Shown: positions 1-6,963 of the stretch, piece by piece | Position numbering within the stretch: the first letter of the stretch is position 1 | How the letters are laid out: every line of letters begins with the position of its first letter | Source of the DNA: SLJN01 sp964505385 | Lineage (GTDB): Bacteria > Bacteroidota > Rhodothermia > Balneolales > Natronogracilivirgulaceae | Assembly (NCBI GenBank): GCA_964505385.1 | Contig: CAZDIA010000051.1 | Coordinates: 1 to 17,105, forward strand | Direction: 5' to 3' | Length of the DNA: 17,105 nt | The notes under the pieces: model-generated | What the model saw: the letters and a program-made list of their open reading frames with translations, nothing else | Database searches by the model: none | Told to the model about the DNA's origin: nothing | Translations under genes and position numbers: made by a program

Positions 1-2310
1 AGAAGTTCCAGGTGATGCCGCCCGTCACAAATCTCGGCATGCCAAGCCGGATGCCCTGAGGCCGCCGGGATACGATGTAGCGTTCATCCATCAAATTTTT
101 TACGGATACCGTTAATCCAAGACCTTCAATGGATGAAAATTCGTATTGAGCCGTGCCGTCGAGCACAAAGTAGCTGTCGATTTTGCCTTGCCGGCCGTCA
201 AGTGAGCCTTCGGTTCTGTTCAATGGGTCGCCGTATTGATCTCCTGTAAACGTACCGCTCAGGTTCAGCTCGAGGCCGAAGTCAAACTGCTGGATCAACG
301 TAGCTGTTCCCATCCAGTCCGGTGAATAGGGAAGACGGTTATCTTTCACATTAATTTGTTCGCCCGCATCATTTTCAACAAAGCGGTCTTCGTTATAGCG
401 GGCGTCGGTGTACGTGAGATTAAATTGAAGTGCCGGCAGATTTTGTTGCTGTAAAATGACACCAAGATCAAACATGGCTTCGGTTTCCACTCCGATACTC
501 CGGGTAGCGCCGGCATTATCAAGCCCCACAGCTCCGGCCACACCCGCGCCGGCTGCCGACTCGGCCACCGGTATAACCTGATTGCTGAAATCCAGCAGAA
601 ATCCGGTTAATTCAAACTCGATCCCTTCCCGGAGCATGGTTCGGGAACCGAGTTCGTAATTCCAGCTACGTTCGGCGTCCAGTTCCTCGCTTTGAAGAAT
701 CAGGGATTCGGAGGGATCCAAACCTTCATCATCAAGTTCGCCGACACTGATGGCATCTTTAACCCGCGGCGGACCAAATCCACGATGAACTCCGGCAAAT
801 ATGCTGCTTTCAGGAGCATAATTATAGTTTATCCCAACGCCCGGAATCCATTCTGTGGTAACATCATTATTGGTGATATCCACATTTTCGAAGCCGACAC
901 GTTTTACATCGCGTTCATAATCGAAATACTCGAATCGCAGACCGGGTGTAACAGAAAGCTCATCGGTAAGATAGGTGCGGTTTTGCAAAAACGCACTGAA
1001 TGCCCGACCGGTACGAATTTCATCATCCCGAATTTCTCCACTTGTAGGATTGATGATCTTTCCGTTAATCCGCTGCTCGTAAGCTCGTTCAAACAGATAT
1101 CGAACCCCGGCATCCAATTCGTGATTCATCCCTCCGGCTACAAAATTTGAGTTGAATCTGGGTTCAACACCATACACATCAAAAGCACGGTTTCGGTTTC
1201 CTGTTGTTTCCAAAAAATAAAGAGCACCGCCTTCTATATCCTCGTTACCAACTGTTCGAACATATTCCACATCTTCCTGCGGTGTATTGTGAAAATCCTG
1301 GCGTGACCAGTTACGCTCTGTAGTGTATCCATAAACCGTAGTTTGAAGCTGAGTTTCAGGAGAGAAGTAATAATCATGTGATACCGAGGCAGAATACCTT
1401 CGAATATGAAGCTGATCATCCGGTGCGAGATGGGTGAAATCGTGGTTACCCTCTTCGTACATTTGCTGTGACAGACCTACATAGGTGGAGTTTGATTGTT
1501 CATCATAGATTCCGAACTTTGCTCCCAGGTAGGAGTTGTCATTTAAGGAAAGTCGCAGTTTGCTGTTCAGATCAGTTAATCCAAAATCAAGCAGCCCAAC
1601 TTCGTTACCCTGCCGGCGTTGAATATTAACGTTAAACCCTGCATCACCAATAGTATTACCGTAAAACAACCGGCTGTTAAGATATCGACCCTGCCCGCCT
1701 TTCAGTGAAAAGTCAGCTTGTTGTTCCGGTGGCGGATCAGGAGTCTTATAGTTAATCACACCCCCGAAAGTTTGAGGGCCGTATTTTATGGAGCCGCTGC
1801 CTTTAAGTACTTCCACTCCTTCCATGCGATCCATCGGAGGTGTATAATACATTTCAGGTTCACCGTAGGGGGCAAGCGCTACCGGTATGCCATCTTCCAT
1901 CATCAATACCGAGCGGCTTTTGTTGGGATCCAAACCGCGCACGCCAATATTTGCTCGTAAACCAAGTCCTTCTTCTTCAACAGCGTGGATTCCGCTGACA
2001 CGCCGGAAAATTTCATGCCCGCTAACGGGTTGAACCCGCTCGATATCCCTGCGGGAAACCGAGGCCGCAGAGCCGGGTATACGGGCAAATCGCTCGGGAC
2101 TTTGCCCTATAACCGTGATNNNNNNNNNNNNNNNNNNNNNNNNNNNNNNNNNNNNNNNNNNNNNNNNNNNNNNNNNNNNNNNNNNNNNNNNNNNNNNNNN
2201 NNNNNNNNNNNNNNNNNNNGATCTGTAAGAGTTCCGGTAATCGTGCCGGATTGTGCTATTATAGCGGAAGGAAATAGTGCTAAAAGTAATAGAGAAATAA
2301 TTGCCTTCAT
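1..2310 (-). CDS. FecA-type TonB-dependent outer-membrane receptor (interrupted by assembly gap, last codon(s) off the edge)
   Basis: Imports a ferric chelate or similar ligand across the outer membrane using TonB energy. Start is the ATG at 2310; an in-frame TTG at 2331 is less likely. Residues 1-20 form a signal peptide (MKAIISLLLL, cleavage after IIAQ), then SGTITGTLTD opens a carboxypeptidase-regulatory-like domain lost in the gap. Past the gap the plug resumes with VIGQSPERFARIPGSA, followed by GLGLRANIGVRGLDP, LMMEDGIPVALAPYG and VLKGSGSIKYGPQTFGGVIN, which match the FecA (COG4772) plug pattern. The rest is a normal barrel. The C-terminus reads GGITWNF with one base of the next codon (t) visible, so the stop is probably the next codon. 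The two halves are in different frames across the 100-N run, which is a gap-length artefact rather than evidence for a pseudogene. Substrate is inferred from family only. Confidence 0.9.
2120..2219. other. Assembly gap (100 N) inside the FecA-like receptor
   Basis: Exactly 100 N, a conventional placeholder. Upstream coding (2310 down to 2220) is 30 codons plus 1 base, and coding resumes in frame at 2119, so an intact gene needs a true gap length of 2 modulo 3. The missing part should hold most of a regulatory-like domain and the TonB box, plausibly more than 200 bp. Confidence 0.95.
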
Positions 2311-2541
2311 AAATAGAGGTGTTGAATTCAATAATAATTTATAACCACTATAAATTACTCAATTTACCGGACTCCTCAAACACTATTTTTACTTAATCTA
2401 AATAAAATTGCTGGGAGTTTCTGCTATGTTGCGAATTAAGTTTCTTTTCTGAGTTCTATGAAACAGTACTTATTAAGAAGCAGTTATGTGACAGATTATC
2501 AAAACTTTAAGGTGTATTCTGCTTGATTTGGCAAACCAATA

Positions 2542-2580
2542 ACCCTGAAAATCGTAAATACTATTTATGATTTTCAGGGT
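2542..2580 (+). promoter_or_regulatory. 39-bp near-perfect palindrome (dyad 1) upstream of the ATPase
   Basis: Left arm ACCCTGAAAATCGTAAATA (2542-2560), single centre base c (2561), right arm TATTTATGATTTTCAGGGT (2562-2580). The arms are reverse complements with one mismatch. With almost no loop it fits a protein-binding dyad or cruciform better than a transcript hairpin. The left arm recurs 54 bp downstream in dyad 2. No T-tract follows. Operator function is inferred. Confidence 0.7.
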
Positions 2581-2595
2581 AACTTTTTATATCTT

Positions 2596-2634
2596 ACCCC
2601 GAAAATCGTAAATAGCACTTCTGAATATCGGGGT
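2596..2634 (+). promoter_or_regulatory. 39-bp dyad 2, overlapping the ATPase ribosome-binding region
   Basis: Begins ACCCCGAAAATCGTAAATA (18 of 19 bases as in dyad 1) and ends TATCGGGGT, so the outer arms ACCCCGA/TCGGGGT pair apart from inner mismatches. Its end at 2634 leaves one base before the ATG at 2636, and the G-rich stretch that could serve as ribosome-binding site lies inside the right arm. The fifth base pair is T:A in dyad 1 and C:G here, a paired change that supports selection on the dyad itself. Confidence 0.65.
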
Positions 2635-2635
2635 C

Positions 2636-3767
2636 ATGATTGATCGTTTAAATTCACCTTATCTTATCCAGCTGCTTCAGGAAGTACCGGTTGTAGCTGT
2701 TACCGGAGCTCGCCAGACGGGTAAGACGACGATGGTTCAAAACCTCGAAAGTGAAATTGTTAGAGAGTTACGCTATCTGGACCTGGAGTTCCCGGAGGAT
2801 CAGTCAAAGTTACAAGATCCGGTTTTGTATCTCGAGCATTACTCCGATCAATGCATTGTTTTGGATGAAATTCATCGAATGCCTGAGTTGTTTCCGGTTT
2901 TGCGTTCATTAGTAGACCGGGACCGAAAACCGGGAAGGTTTATCATACTCGGTTCAGCTTCGCCTGATTTGCTGAGAGACAGCTCCGAGTCTTTAGCCGG
3001 AAGAGTTGCCTATACACGGTTATATCCGTTTAACCTGATTGAAACTATTGATCGCGAAGACTGGAAAACTTTGTTCATCCGGGGTGGGTTCCCGGAGTCG
3101 TTGCTTGCAACATCGGATAAAGTCAGCAGAAGATGGCGGGCAAATTTTATCAGTACATACCTTGAACGAGAACTTCCGTTTTTAGGACTTGATGCCAATG
3201 TTCCTATGCTGCGTAAGTTGTTACTGTTGATAGCTCAGGCACAAGGACAGGTGTTAAATATGCAAAATTTTGCTACAGCGCTGGGTACCACCGCTCAGAC
3301 GGTATCCCGCTACATCGGTTTTTTGGAAAAGTCATATTTAATAAATCGATTGCAACCCTATCATAGCAACATTAAAAAAAGACTGGTCAAAAGCCCTAAA
3401 CTTTATATTTCAGACTCCGGCCTGTTTCACAGCCTGCTTGGTATAGACGACTTAAATGCTTTAATAAACCATCCCGCGGTTGGGCCATCCTGGGAAGGGG
3501 CTGTTGTAAATCAGACACTTTCTGTGATACATGATGATTACCGGCTTTGGTTTATGAGAACCCATGAAGGAGCTGAAGCTGACCTTGTAATCACAAAGGG
3601 AGATCGTCCCGTAATGTGTGCTGAGATTAAGTGGACCAATGCACCGAAAATTAGCAAAGGATTTCGTAATGTAACCGGATATTTACAAACAGAAACCAAT
3701 TATCTGATCACCCCGGAAGCTGAAACCTATCCGGTGGCAGAGGGGATTTGGGTAACATCGTTACAAG
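2636..3767 (+). CDS. AAA_14 / DUF4143 ATPase (COG1373 type), 3' end lost in gap
   Basis: Predicted cytoplasmic ATPase of a widespread family of unsettled role, often scattered in several copies. Walker A is GARQTGKTT at residues 24-32 (K30). Walker B is CIVLDEIHRMPEL with D77/E78. The sensor stretch is IILGSASPDLLRDSSESLAGR, followed by the family's RLYPFNLIE. A helical winged-helix-like part contains NFATALGTTAQTVSRYIGFLE and LYISDSGLFHSLLG. The C-terminal DUF4143 part has a PD-(D/E)XK-like arrangement: ADLVI (D316) then AEIKW (E330, K332). 377 codons are visible, ending GIWVTSLQ, and the family normally stops soon after, so only a few residues are probably missing. The ATG at 2636 fits the family N-terminus. 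Immediately upstream are two dyads that may be its own control elements. No partner gene is evident. Confidence 0.92.
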
Positions 3768-3867
3768 NNNNNNNNNNNNNNNNNNNNNNNNNNNNNNNNN
3801 NNNNNNNNNNNNNNNNNNNNNNNNNNNNNNNNNNNNNNNNNNNNNNNNNNNNNNNNNNNNNNNNNNN
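3768..3867. other. Assembly gap (100 N) between ATPase and amphi-Trp gene
   Basis: A second run of exactly 100 N. It hides the last residues of the ATPase, the intergenic space, and the first half of the next gene. Any reading frame drawn through it is meaningless. Confidence 0.95.
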
Positions 3868-4020
3868 CTCGTCCTTGAAATACCCGAAAACCTGATTTTA
3901 GATGTTAAGGCTGAAGATGAGGATAAGAAAAAGAAAGGTACCCAACGCAGCCTTGAAATTGAGATAAAATGGTTCCAAAACGGCCAGGAAGGTGGTGACG
4001 GTTCATTGGAACTTGGATGA
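3868..4020 (+). CDS. Amphi-Trp domain-like small protein, C-terminal part
   Basis: 50 residues plus stop survive: LVLEIPENLILDVKAEDEDK, then a short Lys run and SLEIEIKW, followed by a Gly-rich tail QEGGDGSLELG. The IPENL(I/V)xLxV strand and the closing (E)-I-E-I-K-W strand are the hallmark of the amphi-Trp domain (TIGR04354), a small domain of unknown function of roughly 90-100 residues. About half is therefore missing in the gap. It converges on the barrel gene that ends at 4101. The 80 bp between them hold only a short ACAGA/TCTGT hairpin (4078-4089). Family assignment rests on pattern memory of a short fragment. Confidence 0.65.
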   Translation, partial: LVLEIPENLILDVKAEDEDKKKKGTQRSLEIEIKWFQNGQEGGDGSLELG

Positions 4021-4100
4021 AAATCCGGACTTGCAACAGATTGAATAAAAGGATAATTGTGCATGATAGTTGAATAGACAGATTTCTGTTATTTCGAAGT

Positions 4101-4808
4101 TTACCACATACTATCGGGCGTAATGGCTATGCCGATGTTAAAGCCGGGAAAATCACCACTGTCAAAGCCTTCTCCGTAGGTTACATCCATTTCTACCAGT
4201 TCCGGAACCACCTCAAAGCGCAAACCTGCCTGAAAGGCGGGAGTTTCAAAGTTTCCTGTAAAGACTTCCGTAAGCAGGGCAACCCGGTCGAAAATCCCGA
4301 AATCACCGCGTACACCGGTGGTGAATTCGTATTCCCAGCCGTCCACATCAAAGCCTTCTACACCAACATTGAAATGGAGTACTGAGGAATCATTCAGTAC
4401 CATTAGGCTGACGGGTACATAGGTAAAGAACTCTTCCAGGTCACCGTCGAAATTTAATACCGGAGCCGCAACGAGTCCGTAGGCCCAGCCGTCTTCTTCA
4501 AGATCACCGGGTACGGCTTTTGCTTCGAGAAGCCAGTTTGCAGCTTCAAAATCATCAGAAGAGTCGAAAATGATGCCGGGGGCGATTTCCAGCCAGTGGG
4601 CGGCTGATACTCCGGGTTGAAACCAGGATTCCTGAGTTCCGTACCAGCTTTCAATCTGGAAAGAGCGAGGACTCGTAACCTCAGCATCATCCACGATCAT
4701 CTGCTGGGCTGATGCCTGATTCGCTCTCAACAGCAGTATTCCTATTACAGCGACCACACCTACACGAAATAGCATCATTGTGGTTTTAATTTTTTGAATC
4801 TGTGTCAT
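4101..4808 (-). CDS. Outer-membrane beta-barrel-like protein of unknown function
   Basis: 235 residues. A Sec signal peptide covers about residues 1-35, cleaved after ANQASA before QQMIVDDAEV. The mature part is a run of short alternating strands rich in aromatic and acidic residues (FQIESWYGTQESWF, HWLEIAPGIIF, AYGLVAAPVLNF, YEFTTGVRGDFGIF, FQAGLRFEVV), ending GFNIGIAITPDSMW. This resembles 8-12-strand barrels of the MetA-pathway/transporter-like type, but I do not recognise a specific family. The N-terminal strand layout and the W-rich loops suggest passive outer-membrane transport, an inference only. Start ATG at 4808 is supported by GGAG seven bases upstream. It stands alone: upstream is a long gene-free stretch, and it converges with the amphi-Trp gene. 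Confidence 0.75.
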   Translation of the reverse strand: MTQIQKIKTTMMLFRVGVVAVIGILLLRANQASAQQMIVDDAEVTSPRSFQIESWYGTQESWFQPGVSAAHWLEIAPGIIFDSSDDFEAANWLLEAKAVPGDLEEDGWAYGLVAAPVLNFDGDLEEFFTYVPVSLMVLNDSSVLHFNVGVEGFDVDGWEYEFTTGVRGDFGIFDRVALLTEVFTGNFETPAFQAGLRFEVVPELVEMDVTYGEGFDSGDFPGFNIGIAITPDSMW

Positions 4809-4815
4809 AATAATT

Positions 4816-4819
4816 CTCC
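4816..4819 (-). promoter_or_regulatory. Shine-Dalgarno GGAG for the barrel gene
   Basis: On the minus strand GGAG is followed by AATTATT and ATG, a 7-base spacing. It is the clearest ribosome-binding site in the window and fixes the start of the gene at 4808. Most other starts here lack one. Confidence 0.75.
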
Positions 4820-4865
4820 GCTTTATTTATGGACAGCATGCCATAGCTCAAACACATAAAAGTCT

Positions 4866-4897
4866 AAGCTCTCTTTCAAATAGAGAGGTACGAGCTT
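4866..4897 (-). repeat. Nested inverted repeats in the probable leader of the barrel gene
   Basis: CTCTCT (4869-4874) pairs with AGAGAG (4882-4887), and AAGCTC (4866-4871) can pair with GAGCTT (4892-4897). The two pairings share bases, so they would partly exclude each other. Located 58-89 bases upstream of the minus-strand start at 4808. No T-tract follows. Confidence 0.4.
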
Positions 4898-4918
4898 ATC
4901 AGAGTTTTAAAGCGGATT

Positions 4919-4946
4919 CTTCACCGGAGAAGGGCAACCGGTGAAG
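4919..4946. repeat. 9-bp perfect hairpin with 10-base loop
   Basis: CTTCACCGG (4919-4927) and CCGGTGAAG (4938-4946) are perfect reverse complements around AGAAGGGCAA. There is no T-tract on either side, so a terminator is unlikely. It could be a binding site or a leader structure for the barrel gene. Confidence 0.5.
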
Positions 4947-5155
4947 TGAAAAATGAAGAGGAAGTTACAGATTCAATCCAGCGGTTATCCTTGCTTCCGG
5001 GATATCCGCGCTAAGACGATATATGAGCTACAACTATGACTGTCGTCCATTTTTTGTTAACTAAAAATTGATTTATTGATATGTTATAGCCCTTGTTGAG
5101 AGGCCATTGATTATTTAAAGCGCACCAAGGATAAGCGATACTTTGGGTTAATGCA

Positions 5156-5184
5156 AGACCTGCAGGCGTTTTTTAGGCAGGTCT
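5156..5184. repeat. 8-bp hairpin in the CMD-side intergenic region
   Basis: AGACCTGC (5156-5163) and GCAGGTCT (5177-5184) are perfect reverse complements, with a 13-base loop containing a T run. The T run is inside the loop, not after the stem, so this is not a standard terminator. Confidence 0.4.
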
Positions 5185-5368
5185 AATGAATTCGGTGGCA
5201 TTACTGCATCACATTCTTAATATATCGCGAGATGAAGTCATCCGGATTTAAGTTGTTCAAAGTGCATATGTTTCCGGAATAGAAAAAACAGCTTACCGTT
5301 ATGATTTAAATTCATCAGCATCTATCTTCTTTTAAGTGTTAATGAGACCTTGTAATCAATCTATACAG

Positions 5369-5728
5369 ATGAGTCAAATCCAAAATTTTCGCCGCGAACG
5401 GGAACGCCAGAACCAAAACGTCCTTGATCAGGATCATCTCGGTGTAAAGCGTTTCTTTAACCTGGATACCAACACTTACAAGGATGGTGCACTGCCTTCA
5501 TCTACCAAAGAATTGCTCGGGTTAGTCGCTTCTGCAGTTCTCCGGTGTAACGATTGCATAGATTATCATCTGGAGCAAAGTGCCAAAGCCGGCTATACCC
5601 GTCAGGAGCTTATTGATGCCTTAAATGTAGCTTTGATCGTCGGCGGAAGCATTGTAATTCCCCACTTCCGCCATGCCGTGGATACGCTTGATGAACTTGA
5701 GGCTGAGGGAACGCTTAAATCCGGGTAA
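5369..5728 (+). CDS. Carboxymuconolactone decarboxylase / AhpD-like protein
   Basis: 119 residues from the ATG at 5369 (MSQIQNF). GTG 5336 and ATG 5342 are in frame, but the extra residues do not resemble the family N-terminus. The all-helical domain (PF02627) contains the redox signature KELLGL then RCNDCIDYH: C60, C63 and H67, with E48 upstream. This is the AhpD-type CxxC-(3)-H peroxidase/disulfide reductase site rather than true decarboxylase chemistry. No signal peptide, so cytoplasmic. Length is normal for the single-domain family, which usually forms trimers or hexamers. Likely role is thiol-dependent peroxide or alkylhydroperoxide defence; the actual electron donor is unknown. The stop TAA overlaps the ATG of the following Omp85-like gene (TAATG), implying coupled translation. 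Confidence 0.88.
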   Translation: MSQIQNFRRERERQNQNVLDQDHLGVKRFFNLDTNTYKDGALPSSTKELLGLVASAVLRCNDCIDYHLEQSAKAGYTRQELIDALNVALIVGGSIVIPHFRHAVDTLDELEAEGTLKSG

Positions 5729-6909
5729 TGGTGACCTCCTATCGCTTTTTCATAGTTTCGTTCCTGCTGGGGAGCATAGTTTTAGTATCACTTCCTGCTC
5801 TTGCCCAGCATGACCATGACCAACCGCCTCCCGGTTCTGATCGGACCGAAACTATGATCATGCCCTCTATCAGCTACTCATCCGACCTCGGTTTGATGGG
5901 GGGAGGATCTGTCCAGCGTTACAGGCTAAAAGAAGGTTATGATCCCTATTACAGCTTTTTTGATATCAATGCGCTTGTCTCAACGCAGGGGTTAATTTTA
6001 TCACGACTTCGCTACAATCGAACAGAAACTTTTGGTCTGCCCATTCGATCGGAGTTTATCCTGCATGGAAATCGCCAGTTATACTCCGCTTATTTTGGCA
6101 CCGGCAACCACACCACATTTGATGACGATTTGTGGGATGATGACTACTATTATTTTGAATCTCTTTCTTTCGGTTTCGACTATCAGGGCAGAATTCCCTT
6201 AGCCCGCGATCTTAATAGTCCGTTGGAGGGTCTTATTTCCCTGGGAGTTTCACACTTCACTCCACGCAATGTCGATGAGGATCAATCCCTGTATGATTTT
6301 CAGCAGGAAAAGAATATCAAAGGGTATGACGGCGGCATGCTGAACTATGCAGGCACCGGTTTAGAGATAGAAACCCGGGACAGCGAGCTTGATCCCACCG
6401 AAGGTATCCACTCTAAGCTGGAAGCGAACTTCATGAACGGTTTCCTGTTTAGTGATTTTAACTTGCAAGTAATCGAATTTGAAAGCTCTGCCTATTATAC
6501 CGTTTCCTGGCTTGATGATACCCGTATTGCCGCAAGAATCAGCGGGAGTCAGACCTTTGGGGATGTACCTTTCTGGAGAGAGCCTCATCTCGGCGGGGAA
6601 AACACCTTGCGCGGCTATCCATTACACCGGTTTCGCGATAAAGGGCGCTTTTTCTACAATCTTGAATTACGGAACTGGCTGGTAACCAGTCAATCCATCG
6701 GACTGCGGTTTGGTGCACATGCTTTCGCTGATGGCGGTCGTGTGCTGGATTTTACCGACAACATCGATGATTTATTTGAAAACCATCACCATACTTTCGG
6801 CGGTGGCATCTCCTACCAGATACTTGACAGTAACATGCTGTTGCGCATCGAGGCCGGTTTTTCTGATGAAATGTGGCGATTATATCTCGGTACCGGTTTT
6901 ATGTTTTAA
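5728..6909 (+). CDS. Short Omp85-superfamily (BamA/TamA-like) outer-membrane barrel without POTRA domains
   Basis: 393 residues. Signal peptide 1-26 is cleaved around LALA-QHDHDQ, and the mature N-terminus starts with a His/Asp/Pro-rich stretch. The whole remaining length is barrel. The Omp85 loop-6 signature LGGENTLRGY lies at residues 288-297 (R295 G296 Y297), followed by RFFYNLELRNWL, and the chain ends in a barrel-type aromatic strand (LYLGTGFMF). Classical BamA/TamA proteins carry POTRA repeats before the barrel; none fit here, so this belongs to the short surface-antigen-D15-like (PF01103) type of unknown role. ATG at 5728 overlaps the preceding stop. A second His cluster (NHHHTF) sits near the C-terminus. 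It converges with the ZnuD-like receptor, with 37 bp between the stop codons. Confidence 0.85.
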   Translation: MVTSYRFFIVSFLLGSIVLVSLPALAQHDHDQPPPGSDRTETMIMPSISYSSDLGLMGGGSVQRYRLKEGYDPYYSFFDINALVSTQGLILSRLRYNRTETFGLPIRSEFILHGNRQLYSAYFGTGNHTTFDDDLWDDDYYYFESLSFGFDYQGRIPLARDLNSPLEGLISLGVSHFTPRNVDEDQSLYDFQQEKNIKGYDGGMLNYAGTGLEIETRDSELDPTEGIHSKLEANFMNGFLFSDFNLQVIEFESSAYYTVSWLDDTRIAARISGSQTFGDVPFWREPHLGGENTLRGYPLHRFRDKGRFFYNLELRNWLVTSQSIGLRFGAHAFADGGRVLDFTDNIDDLFENHHHTFGGGISYQILDSNMLLRIEAGFSDEMWRLYLGTGFMF

Positions 6910-6963
6910 CCGGCACTTTCCCCGATTAAATGGTTATGCACCACTCTTAAAATAAAAACCGGT
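6892..6963. terminator. Possible bidirectional termination region between convergent genes
   Basis: ACCGGTTTT (6892-6900) is repeated in reverse complement as AAAACCGGT (6955-6963), spanning both stop codons. A tighter stem CCGGTT (6893-6898)/AACCGG (6908-6913) also exists. The T/A runs are inside or at the arm ends, so termination is plausible but not typical. Confidence 0.3.

Larger units (their letters stand above)
2311..2635. other. Divergent intergenic region, FecA-like receptor / ATPase
   Basis: 325 bp without a gene, between the receptor (left, minus) and the ATPase (right, plus). It must hold both promoters, but I cannot assign convincing -35/-10 or Bacteroidota-type TAnnTTTG elements. 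The only structured content is the pair of 39-bp dyads at 2542-2580 and 2596-2634. The rest is AT-rich and featureless. Confidence 0.8.
4809..5368. other. Divergent intergenic region, barrel gene / CMD gene
   Basis: About 560 bp without a convincing gene. It holds three inverted repeats (4866-4897, 4919-4946, 5156-5184), listed separately, and otherwise AT-rich sequence. No tRNA, riboswitch core or repeat family is recognised, and no confident promoter can be placed. It must contain the control regions of both the minus-strand barrel gene and the plus-strand redox/Omp85 pair. Confidence 0.7.

Noticed and set aside
692..1150. 152-codon plus-strand open frame across the FecA-like receptor
   Set aside because: Antisense to a well-supported barrel region; the translation shows no domain.
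2542..2634. CRISPR array
   Set aside because: Only two units, each palindromic, with a 15-base space between them and no cas genes; better seen as paired dyads.
2542..2634. Insertion-sequence terminal repeats
   Set aside because: The following gene encodes an AAA_14/DUF4143 ATPase, not a transposase, and no matching distal copy or target duplication is visible in the window.
3748..3895. Extension of the ATPase through the N run to 3895
   Set aside because: The frame crosses a placeholder gap; the sequence after the gap reads as a different protein in another frame.
5336..5368. Earlier start (GTG 5336 or ATG 5342) for the CMD gene
   Set aside because: The added residues MLMRPCNQSIQ do not fit the family N-terminus; MSQIQNF at 5369 does.
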